This document shows, one piece after another, positions 1-7,547 of a DNA stretch of 11,464 bases. The notes beneath the pieces were generated by a model, which was given only the letters and a program-made list of their open reading frames with translations, was not told the DNA's origin and did no database searches. Source of the stretch: DATKBT01 sp035546295 (GTDB taxonomy: Bacteria > Acidobacteriota > Thermoanaerobaculia > Multivoradales > Multivoraceae). How positions within the stretch are numbered: position 1 is the first letter of the stretch; the number at the start of each line of letters is the position of its first letter. Position numbers and translations under genes: made by a program. The DNA lies in assembly GCA_035546295.1 (NCBI GenBank), contig DATKBT010000005.1:1-11464 (forward strand). Reading direction: 5' to 3'.

Positions 1-615
1 CGGAGCCTGCTGGAGCTCCCGGACCCGCTGCGCCGCTGGGGTGTAGCGCTGCTCGCCGAGCGCTGCGGCGAGCCCTACCCGCCCGGCCGTCGGGTGGTCG
101 ACGAGCTCCTGCGCCAGCTCGGCGGGGGACCCCGGGCGCGCTGCGACTGGGGTCCCGGTCGCGCGCTGGAGGCGCGCGACGGCCGTCTCCGCCTCCGCTC
201 GCAACCGGAGGTACCTACGCTTTTCTCGTATACTTTCGAGATTCCGGGGACGGTTCGCGTCCCCGAGCTATCCCTCACCCTCCGCCTGGACCGCGCCGAG
301 GTCTCCCCCTGGATGTTCCGGTGCCAACGCGACATGACCGGTCTTCGCCTGGCCGTCCCCGACGGGCACCGGCTGACCGTACGCAACCGGCATCCGGAGG
401 ATCGCATCGTCCCGTTCGGCGAGCGCGACTCCAGGCTTCTCGACCACTTGTTGAGCGACCGATCGATTCCTCGCCGCGAGCGCGACCGACTCCCGCTGCT
501 GTGCGACGCCGAGCGCGTCCTGTGGGCTCCGGGTGTCGCCCTCGCGGAGCCCTGCCGCATCCCGTCGCCGCCGTCTCGGGATGGCTCCGTCTGGCGGGCG
601 GAGCTGATCCGATGA
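1..615 (+). CDS. tilS: tRNA(Ile)-lysidine synthetase, C-terminal part (partial gene)
   Basis: The reading frame is open from the first base of the window to TGA at 613-615 (204 visible residues), so the 5' end lies outside. TilS attaches lysine, using ATP, to cytidine 34 of the CAU-anticodon tRNA-Ile so that it reads AUA. The catalytic N-terminal PP-loop domain is not in this window. The visible part begins in the helical middle region (RSLLELPDPLRRWGVALL) and ends in a clear TilS C-terminal domain, with R-N-R-H-P-E-D-R-I-V-P-F-G, then a D-x-x-I-P-R-R-E-R-D-R-L-P-L-L stretch and V-L-W-A-P-G-V-A. These are the hallmark positions of that domain: the R-x-G/E-D-R-x-x-P-x-G turn, IPR..R...PL and LW.PG. 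tilS next to ftsH is a widespread arrangement. Confidence is high for the family; nothing can be said about the missing catalytic site. Confidence 0.87.
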   Translation, partial: RSLLELPDPLRRWGVALLAERCGEPYPPGRRVVDELLRQLGGGPRARCDWGPGRALEARDGRLRLRSQPEVPTLFSYTFEIPGTVRVPELSLTLRLDRAEVSPWMFRCQRDMTGLRLAVPDGHRLTVRNRHPEDRIVPFGERDSRLLDHLLSDRSIPRRERDRLPLLCDAERVLWAPGVALAEPCRIPSPPSRDGSVWRAELIR

Positions 616-748
616 GCGGCGGCGACGACCCGAGCGGGCACCGGCCTCCCTCTCTGGAATCGCACCTGCGGGGCCGACGTTGTCCCCGGAGGAGGGCGAC
701 GCCCCGTCGCGGGGTCCGCCCGTTCGCTCGCACCACCGAGGCAATTCG

Positions 749-752
<4 letters not shown>
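612..752 (+). CDS. possible small basic ORF (46 codons) between tilS and ftsH
   Basis: I do not recognise this ORF. It begins with ATG overlapping the tilS stop (ATGA at 612-615) and ends with TGA at 750-752, overlapping the TTG start of ftsH (TTGA at 749-752). A GGAG lies at 600-603, 8 bases before the ATG, so it has a proper ribosome binding site. The product would be 46 residues, starting MSGGDDPSGH and rich in Arg and Pro, with no membrane segment or known motif. About 11 of its 46 codons end in A or T, clearly more than in the flanking genes, which argues against long-standing selection as a protein. It may be a real coupled small gene, a short ORF whose translation only carries ribosomes to ftsH, or chance. 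A competing reading is a longer FtsH N-terminus from TTG 680 in another frame. Confidence 0.33.
738..741 (+). promoter_or_regulatory. ribosome binding site deciding the ftsH start
   Basis: GAGG lies 7 bases before the TTG at 749. The upstream TTG at 680, in the same frame, has only a poorly placed G-rich stretch before it. The protein from 749 begins MSSTLRTLLLW, the usual FtsH N-terminus directly before the first membrane helix. Confidence 0.6.
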
Positions 753-2842
<2,090 letters not shown>

Positions 2843-2924
2843 ACCGCGGTGGTCGAGCCCGGATGCCGCATCGACGAGACCACGAACCAACCGGCGGGCG
2901 AGCGGGTCGAGAGGTTGTAGAGGG

Positions 2925-3719
2925 TTGAGTCTGAGCGACTTCTTCCAGTCCGTCGGCCTGCGCGACGTCATCGACATCCTGGCGGTCGCGCTGATCGTCT
3001 ACAACCTCCTCCTGCTCATCCGCGGCACCCGCGCCGTCCAGGTGCTGATCGGCATCCTGATGCTGGTCGGTGTCGCCTTCCTCGCCCGCACCTTCGAGCT
3101 CGAAACGCTGGAGGCGGTGCTCAACGCCTTCTTCATCATCCTCCCCTTCGCGGTGATCATCCTGTTTCAGAACGAGATCCGGCGCGCGCTCACCGCCTTC
3201 GGCAAGAACCCGCTCAACCGCCTGGCCGCCGAGCGCCAGTCGGGGGTCCAGGAGATCGTCCACGCCGCGACCTCGCTGGCGGCCAAGAAGATCGGCGCGC
3301 TGATCGTCGTCGAGCGGCAGCAGGGCCTGCGCGAATACATCGAGAACGGGATCGTGCTCGACGCGGCGCTCTCCTTCGACCTCCTGCTCACCATCTTCAA
3401 CCCCAGCACCCCGCTGCACGACGGCGCGGTGATCGTCCAGGACAACCGCATCGCCGCCGCCTCCTGCTTCCTCCCGCTCTCCAGCAACCCCGGGCTGTCG
3501 GTCCGCTCGGGCACCCGGCACCGCGCCGCGCTCGGCATCACCGAGGAAACCGACGCCCTCGCCGTGGTGGTCTCGGAGGAGCGCGGCGCGATCTCGGTGG
3601 CGATCGCCGGGCAGCTCAACGAACGGCTCGACGGCGAGGGTCTGCGCGAGCTGCTCGAGCGTCACCTGGGCGGCGACAACGGCGCGCACGAGGTCGAGGC
3701 CGCGCCCGCCAAGGCCTAG
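2925..3719 (+). CDS. cdaA: diadenylate cyclase CdaA (c-di-AMP synthase)
   Basis: This membrane enzyme joins two ATP molecules to make c-di-AMP, a second messenger for potassium and osmotic balance and cell-wall homeostasis in the groups where it is studied. The 264-residue product has three N-terminal membrane helices (about 14-32, 38-56 and 66-82) followed by a DAC domain (about 105-230). Both DAC signature motifs are intact: D166-G167-A168, in a P-L-H-D-G-A-V-I context, and R198-H199-R200, in G-T-R-H-R-A-A-L-G. The length and three-helix layout fit CdaA rather than DisA or CdaS. The start is TTG, with GAGG at 2911-2914 about 10 bases upstream; the mature start MSLSDFFQSVGLRDVIDI is typical. 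The next gene begins 5 bases after the stop, so the two are very likely co-transcribed. Confidence 0.96.
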   Translation: MSLSDFFQSVGLRDVIDILAVALIVYNLLLLIRGTRAVQVLIGILMLVGVAFLARTFELETLEAVLNAFFIILPFAVIILFQNEIRRALTAFGKNPLNRLAAERQSGVQEIVHAATSLAAKKIGALIVVERQQGLREYIENGIVLDAALSFDLLLTIFNPSTPLHDGAVIVQDNRIAAASCFLPLSSNPGLSVRSGTRHRAALGITEETDALAVVVSEERGAISVAIAGQLNERLDGEGLRELLERHLGGDNGAHEVEAAPAKA

Positions 3720-3724
3720 CGACG

Positions 3725-4426
3725 ATGGCGAAGGGCAGACTTCCCCTCTGGCCGCTGCGGCTGCTGGCGCTGACCGCGGCGACCGTCGCCTGGTTCTTCG
3801 CCTCGTACCTGCCCGACCTCGAGCGGCGCACCGAGCCCCGGATCGAGCGCGAGATGCAGGCGCAGCTCTCCTACGAGGTGCGCGAGGGCTACATGATCCT
3901 CAACCCCGGCCAGATCGCCCAGGTCAGGGTGCGCGGTCCCGAGGAGAAGGTGCGCAACCTGCGGCCGGGCGACATCGACGTCGAGGTCCCGTTTCCCGAC
4001 AGCCTCAACGTGAACGGCCCCAACGTGGTTTCGCTCGGCGCGGCCAACGTCACCCTGCCCGAAGGCCTCCAGGTCACCGGCATCACCCCCGAGAGCCTCA
4101 CCCTGCTGATCGACGAGCGGATCACCAAGGAGGTGCCGGTGATCCCGGAGCTCACCGGCGAGCCGGCCGCCGGCGCGCTGGTCCAGCGCGACCGCATCCT
4201 GGTGGTCCCCGCCACGGTCAACATCGTCGGCCCCCGCCAGAGGGTGGAGAAGATCGACCGCGCCCGCACCGAGCCGATCGACCTGACCCGCCACGGGCTC
4301 ACCTTCACCACCACCGCGCGGGTCACCGTCGACGACGCCGACACCCGGGTGGTGGGGGTGACGGTGGTCACCGTCGAGGTGCCGCTGACCACCCCCGGAC
4401 AGCGCTCGGTCGAGTCGGGGTCGTGA
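3725..4426 (+). CDS. YbbR-domain membrane protein, likely CdaA regulator (CdaR type)
   Basis: In Firmicutes, CdaR sits beside CdaA and modulates its cyclase activity through extracytoplasmic YbbR domains; the same role is inferred here from position and architecture. The 233-residue product has one N-terminal signal-anchor helix (about 12-29). It is followed by about 200 residues of beta-rich sequence that fit two YbbR-like repeats, near 38-131 and 133-221. The repeat character shows in the paired stretches I-T-P-E-S-L-T-L-L-I-D-E, E-V-P-V-I-P-E-L-T-G-E-P and V-P-A-T-V-N-I-V-G-P. Canonical Firmicute CdaR has three or four repeats, so this is a short form. ATG 3725 lies 5 bases after the cdaA stop. 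The stop overlaps the glmM start (GTGA, 4423-4426), indicating translational coupling. Confidence 0.88.
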   Translation: MAKGRLPLWPLRLLALTAATVAWFFASYLPDLERRTEPRIEREMQAQLSYEVREGYMILNPGQIAQVRVRGPEEKVRNLRPGDIDVEVPFPDSLNVNGPNVVSLGAANVTLPEGLQVTGITPESLTLLIDERITKEVPVIPELTGEPAAGALVQRDRILVVPATVNIVGPRQRVEKIDRARTEPIDLTRHGLTFTTTARVTVDDADTRVVGVTVVTVEVPLTTPGQRSVESGS

Positions 4427-5796
4427 GCGCCAGCCGCCGCCTGTTCGGCACCGACGGCATCCGAGGCGCCTTCGGCCGTCCCCCGCTCGACCGCGAGACC
4501 GTCCAGCGGGTGGCCTGGGAGGTGGGTCGCGGCGCGGTCGAGCGGACATCCGGGGAGGCGCGGGTCGTGCTCGGCGGCGACACCCGCGACAGCACCGTGC
4601 CGATCGCCGAGTGGGTGGCGGCCGCGCTGGCCGCGGCCGGCGCGCGTCCGCACTGGCTCGGGGTGCTGCCGACGCCCGGCGTCGCGTTCCTGGTGCGCGA
4701 GCTGGGCGCCGCCGCCGGCATCGTCATCTCCGCGAGCCACAACCCCCACCCCGACAACGGCATCAAGGTCCTCGGCGCCGACGGCTTCAAGCTGGCGGTC
4801 GAGACCGAGCGCCAGCTCGAGGCGCGCATCGCGACCGCGGTGGTGCCGGCGCTCGACGAGATCTCGCTCGAGCTCGACCGCGAGCCGGCCCGGCTCTACG
4901 CCGCGGCGCTCGCCGCCGCGGCGCGCGAGGGCAACGGAGAGCGGCCCTTCGCCGGGCTGCGCATCGGCCTCGACTCCGGCAACGGCGCCGCCGCGTCGCT
5001 CGCCGTCGACCTCTTCCGCTCACTCGGCGCCGAGGTTCCGGTGAGCCTCGGCGATCGCCCGGACGGCACCAACGTGAACCTGGCCTGCGGCTCCACCGCG
5101 CCCGAAGAGCTCGCCCGGCAGGTCGTCGAGACGGGTTGCGACATCGGGTTCGCCTTCGACGGCGACGCCGACCGGGTGGTGATGATCGACGACCGCGGCG
5201 GCGTGCGCGACGGCGACGAGATCCTCTTCCTGTGGGCCTGCGATCTGCACCGGCGAGGCCGGCTGACGCCCCCCGCGGTGGTCGCCACCACCATGAGCAA
5301 CCTCGGCCTCGACCGCGCGCTCGACCGCTGCGGCATCGCGGTCCGGCGCTGCGATGTCGGCGATCGCGAGGTCGTCGACGCCCTGCGTCGCGACGGACTG
5401 GTGCTCGGTGGCGAGTCCTCCGGGCACGTCGTGCACCTCGGCCTCTCCACCACCGGCGACGGCCTGCTCACCGCGCTGGGCGTCGCGCGCCTCGCGGTGC
5501 GCGCGGGGCGGCCGATCTCGGATCTGCTCGCCGGCTTCGAGCGCTTCCCCCAGGTCCTGCGCAACGTCCGGGTGCGCGACAAGCCGCCGCTCGAGTCGAT
5601 CGCGCCCCTGCAGCGAGCGGTGCGCGACATCGAGCTCAAGCTGGGCGCCGACGGGCGCCTGCTCCTGCGCTACAGCGGAACCGAGCCGCTGGCGCGCATC
5701 ATGATCGAAGGCCCCGATCCCGGCTCGGTGACGGCGTGGAGCGAGGAGCTCGCCGCGGTGCTCGAGCGCGAGATCGGGTTGGGAGCTCGAGAGTGA
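4423..5796 (+). CDS. glmM: phosphoglucosamine mutase GlmM
   Basis: GlmM converts glucosamine 6-phosphate to glucosamine 1-phosphate, the committed step toward UDP-GlcNAc for peptidoglycan and lipopolysaccharide. The 457-residue protein starts MSASRRLFGTDGIRGAFG, the usual GlmM opening. The phosphoserine loop I-S-A-S-H-N-P has S105 as the catalytic serine. The Mg-binding loop D-G-D-A-D-R is at 246-251 and the sugar-binding loop G-G-E-S-S-G-H is at 330-336. The phosphate-binding loop R-Y-S-G-T-E-P starts at R416. All four key loops are intact, and the length is close to the family norm of about 445. The GTG start overlaps the stop of the YbbR gene and has only a weak site of its own, so translation is probably coupled. 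c-di-AMP synthases and GlmM are known to interact in Firmicutes; here that is only an inference from gene order. Confidence 0.96.
   Translation: MSASRRLFGTDGIRGAFGRPPLDRETVQRVAWEVGRGAVERTSGEARVVLGGDTRDSTVPIAEWVAAALAAAGARPHWLGVLPTPGVAFLVRELGAAAGIVISASHNPHPDNGIKVLGADGFKLAVETERQLEARIATAVVPALDEISLELDREPARLYAAALAAAAREGNGERPFAGLRIGLDSGNGAAASLAVDLFRSLGAEVPVSLGDRPDGTNVNLACGSTAPEELARQVVETGCDIGFAFDGDADRVVMIDDRGGVRDGDEILFLWACDLHRRGRLTPPAVVATTMSNLGLDRALDRCGIAVRRCDVGDREVVDALRRDGLVLGGESSGHVVHLGLSTTGDGLLTALGVARLAVRAGRPISDLLAGFERFPQVLRNVRVRDKPPLESIAPLQRAVRDIELKLGADGRLLLRYSGTEPLARIMIEGPDPGSVTAWSEELAAVLEREIGLGARE
5781..5785 (+). promoter_or_regulatory. ribosome binding site deciding the pdxJ start
   Basis: GGGAG lies 7 bases before GTG 5793, which overlaps the glmM stop as GTGA. 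This supports a 253-residue PdxJ with a short N-terminal extension. The frame itself stays open far upstream, inside glmM. Confidence 0.55.
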
Positions 5797-6554
5797 ACGA
5801 GAACGAGAGCGCCGGAAGCGGCGAAACCCGACCCTCGGGGCGCGCCGCGCTCAGCGTCAACGTCGACCACGTCGCCACCCTGCGCCAGGCGCGTCACGCC
5901 GACTACCCAGACCCGGTCGCCGCGGCGACGCTCGCCGAGGAGGCCGGAGCCGCGGGGATCACCGTGCACCTGCGCGAGGATCGCCGGCACATCCAGGATC
6001 ACGACGTCGAGCGATTGCGCGACTCGGTGCGCGGCAAGCTCAACCTCGAGATGGTCGGCACCGAGGAGATGCTCCGGCTCGCCCTCCGCGTCCGCCCCCA
6101 CCAGGTCACCCTGGTCCCCGAGCGGCCCGACGAGGTCACCACCGAGGGTGGTCTCGACCTGCGGACCCAGGCGCGGCGCATCCAACGGATCACCACCAGC
6201 CTGGTCCAGGGCGGCATCGCCGTCTCGATCTTCCTCGACCCCGAGCAGGAGCAGCTCGACGCGCTCGCCACGCTCGACAACGTCGCCGCCTTCGAGATCA
6301 ACACCGACCGCTACACCAAGGCCTCGGGCGACGACGCCCGGCGCGAGCTCGACAAGATCAGCCAGATCGCCGCCGCCGGAGCGGCCGCCCGCCTCGCGAT
6401 CTACGCCGGGCACGGGCTGACCACCGCCAACGTCGGGCCGGTGGCGGCGCACGCGAACATCGAGGAGCTCAACATCGGCCACTCGATCGTTTCGCGCGCC
6501 GTGCTGGTCGGCATGAGCGCGGCGGTCCGCGAGATGCTAGACGCCATCGGCTGA
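5793..6554 (+). CDS. pdxJ: pyridoxine 5'-phosphate synthase PdxJ
   Basis: PdxJ condenses 1-deoxy-D-xylulose 5-phosphate with 3-amino-2-oxopropyl phosphate to form pyridoxine 5'-phosphate, the last ring-forming step of DXP-dependent vitamin B6 synthesis in the cytosol. The 253-residue TIM-barrel protein matches the family along its whole length. It shows V-N-V-D-H-V-A-T-L-R-Q-A-R at 22-34 and H-L-R-E-D-R-R-H-I at 59-67. It also shows N-L-E-M at 84-87, V-P-E-R-P-D-E-V-T-T-E-G-G-L-D at 108-122, A-G-H-G-L-T at 205-210 and E-L-N-I-G-H at 225-230. The catalytic histidines and glutamates expected in these motifs are present. About 17 polar residues precede the conserved core, a little more than usual. 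The GTG start overlaps the glmM stop, so this is the last gene of the coupled block. acpS, often found after pdxJ, is absent. Confidence 0.97.
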   Translation: MNENESAGSGETRPSGRAALSVNVDHVATLRQARHADYPDPVAAATLAEEAGAAGITVHLREDRRHIQDHDVERLRDSVRGKLNLEMVGTEEMLRLALRVRPHQVTLVPERPDEVTTEGGLDLRTQARRIQRITTSLVQGGIAVSIFLDPEQEQLDALATLDNVAAFEINTDRYTKASGDDARRELDKISQIAAAGAAARLAIYAGHGLTTANVGPVAAHANIEELNIGHSIVSRAVLVGMSAAVREMLDAIG

Positions 6555-6559
6555 ACCGG

Positions 6560-6571
6560 CGCCGTACGGCG
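6560..6571 (+). other. 12-base perfect palindrome just after pdxJ
   Basis: CGCCGTACGGCG is self-complementary and begins 5 bases after the pdxJ stop. It could be part of a weak 3'-end structure for the operon transcript. There is no T-run after it and the loop would be very tight, so it is not a convincing intrinsic terminator. Confidence 0.3.
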
Positions 6572-6574
6572 GGT

Positions 6575-6650
6575 CGGCCGATCGACAGTTCGGTTGATCG
6601 ACAGGCGGCCGATCGACAGTCGGCCGATCGACAGTCGGCCGATCGGCAAC
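6575..6650. repeat. tandem array of about five 15-base units
   Basis: Units of consensus CGGCCGATCGACAGT lie at 6575-6589, 6591-6605 (CGGTTGATCGACAGG, after one extra base), 6606-6620, 6621-6635 and 6636-6650 (diverged at the end, CGGCCGATCGGCAAC). Units 1, 3 and 4 are identical. Each unit joins two palindromes, CGGCCG and CGATCG, so it resembles a binding-site array as much as a random minisatellite. The array lies between pdxJ and the secreted-protein gene, about 206 bases before the latter's start. In one + frame it reads as repeats of R-P-I-D-S, but no ribosome binding site supports translation. The function is unknown. Confidence 0.85.
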
Positions 6651-6778
6651 GGCAGTCCCGTGGCGCTCCTCTCCGGGCACGCGCAGACCAGGCCCCCCAC
6701 CAGCAGGCAGCCGGGCTCGGAGCTCCCGTGGACTCCTCGGTCTTCCGTTCTCCGACCCGGACGACGTAGGAGTCCAGG
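6651..6778. other. non-coding spacer upstream of the secreted-protein gene
   Basis: Together with the array before it and the leader ORF after it, this fills the roughly 300-base gap between pdxJ and the next gene. I see no convincing -35/-10 pair and no gene with a plausible start. CTCCTC at 6733-6738 is complementary to the GAGGAG ribosome binding site at 6843-6848, and GAGCTCC at 6720-6726 is complementary to 6845-6851. Such matches are easily met by chance at this GC content. Confidence 0.4.
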
Positions 6779-6844
6779 GTGAACCGACGGGCCGGCGAGC
6801 CGGTCGACAACGACCGGCCAAGCTGCTCGGCCCGTCAAACCTGA
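6779..6844 (+). CDS. possible leader peptide (21 codons) upstream of the secreted-protein gene
   Basis: AGGAG at 6768-6772 is followed after 6 bases by GTG 6779. The frame runs 21 codons (MNRRAGEPVD... ending SARQT) to TGA 6842-6844, and that stop shares bases with the GAGGAG ribosome binding site (6843-6848) of the next gene. The ORF spans the nested hairpins at 6786-6836, so a ribosome translating it would unfold them. This is the geometry of a leader ORF that controls downstream translation. No run of a single amino acid is present that would suggest classical attenuation. It could also be chance; conservation in relatives would decide. Confidence 0.35.
   Translation: MNRRAGEPVDNDRPSCSARQT
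6786..6836 (+). promoter_or_regulatory. nested hairpins in the 5' leader of the secreted-protein gene
   Basis: The outer stem is a perfect 9-base pairing, GACGGGCCG (6786-6794) with CGGCCCGTC (6828-6836). Inside it, a perfect 8-base stem, GCCGGTCG (6799-6806) with CGACCGGC (6811-6818), closes a four-base loop ACAA. The base of the structure is 6 bases before the GAGGAG ribosome binding site of the gene at 6857. The folded RNA should be very stable. No T-run follows, so a role in translation or mRNA stability is more likely than termination. Confidence 0.5.
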
Positions 6845-6856
6845 GGAGCTCGCGAG

Positions 6857-7516
6857 ATGACCGACCGACACCCTGTTCCGAGACCGTCCGCAGCCCGTCC
6901 GCCACGCACCGTCCCCACGCGGGGTGGCTGGGCGGCAACCGCAGCGTCGGTCGCCACGATCCTGCTCTTGGTCGCCGCCGCCAGCGCCGGTGAGACGCCC
7001 CGCGTCCGCGTCGCCGAGGAGGCTGGCGGCGGCGCCCTCCGCTTCGACGTCGCGATGAGCGGCCCGACCTTCTTCTTCGAGGGAGCGACCAACGAGAACG
7101 GGTTCCCGGCCAACGGCACCCCCTTCATCGTCCGCGGCTGGATCTACCCCGCAGGCACCTTCGCCGCCCATGGCTCGAGCAGCGGCACCAACGCCGACGG
7201 CAGCCCGGAGTTCCCTGACCAGGTCCTCGGCACGTGGTACTGCCGCGGGTGGCACCTGCAGGACGGCGACGCGCTGACCGGACCGGTGGTCGCCACCACC
7301 CAGGTCTTCGACCTCGATCCCGAACGCCCCGGCGCCAAGACCCTGGTCACCGATGGTCTCGAGCTGGCCGACTTCCTGGTGCCCTTCGACCGGGCCATTG
7401 TTGGCGGGACGGGGCGCTACCGCACGGCCGGCGGCAGCGCGACGCAGGTCTACGTCGACTTCAACGGCAGCGGCGGCTTCAACACCTCCTTCGTGTTGAG
7501 GCCGAACGGCCGGTAG
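6857..7516 (+). CDS. secreted protein resembling the allene oxide cyclase/dirigent beta-barrel class
   Basis: The 219-residue product has a basic N-terminus, a hydrophobic core (about 27-42) and a likely signal peptidase site after A42-S43-A44, so a mature protein of about 175 residues would leave the cytoplasm. The mature part is rich in beta-forming, Gly and aromatic residues. It carries V-P-F-D-R-A-I-V-G-G-T-G-R-Y-R-T-A-G-G near 175-193. The G-G-T-G-R-Y-R...G-G element is typical of the allene oxide cyclase/dirigent-like barrel, as is the V-A-T-T-Q-V-F-D-L strand before it. There is one cysteine (C129, in G-T-W-Y-C-R-G-W). No enzyme activity can be assigned: bacterial members of this class are mostly uncharacterised. 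The ATG is preceded by GAGGAG with 8 bases of spacing. It ends 31 bases from the stop of the convergent kinase gene. The barrel assignment is from pattern memory and is moderate. Confidence 0.72.
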   Translation: MTDRHPVPRPSAARPPRTVPTRGGWAATAASVATILLLVAAASAGETPRVRVAEEAGGGALRFDVAMSGPTFFFEGATNENGFPANGTPFIVRGWIYPAGTFAAHGSSSGTNADGSPEFPDQVLGTWYCRGWHLQDGDALTGPVVATTQVFDLDPERPGAKTLVTDGLELADFLVPFDRAIVGGTGRYRTAGGSATQVYVDFNGSGGFNTSFVLRPNGR

Positions 7517-7547
7517 GAGGGAGCGGGCGCGACCGGCGGCGTTCGGG

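Noticed and set aside
229..234. TATACT, a good -10 match in an AT-rich spot inside tilS, possibly an internal promoter for ftsH
   Set aside because: No matching -35 hexamer lies about 17 bases upstream, and the spot encodes a sensible beta-strand of TilS. It is more than 500 bases from ftsH.
2849..2883. Hairpin between ftsH and cdaA (GTGGTC with GACCAC), considered as a terminator
   Set aside because: The stem is only 6 bases with a large loop and no T-run, and operon structure favours read-through into cdaA.
6575..6650. CRISPR array
   Set aside because: The units are 15 bases and directly adjacent, with no unique spacers and no cas genes nearby.
6594..6782. 62-codon + frame starting in the repeat array (repeats of R-P-I-D-S)
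   Set aside because: No ribosome binding site stands before the TTG, the start lies inside a repeat unit, and the second half has no protein-like character. The 15-base period alone explains the open frame.
7500..7547. Palindromic GGCCG-AA-CGGCC at the end of the secreted-protein gene, considered as a bidirectional terminator with the convergent kinase
   Set aside because: A two-base loop is too tight, the stem is mostly coding, and there is no T-run on either strand.
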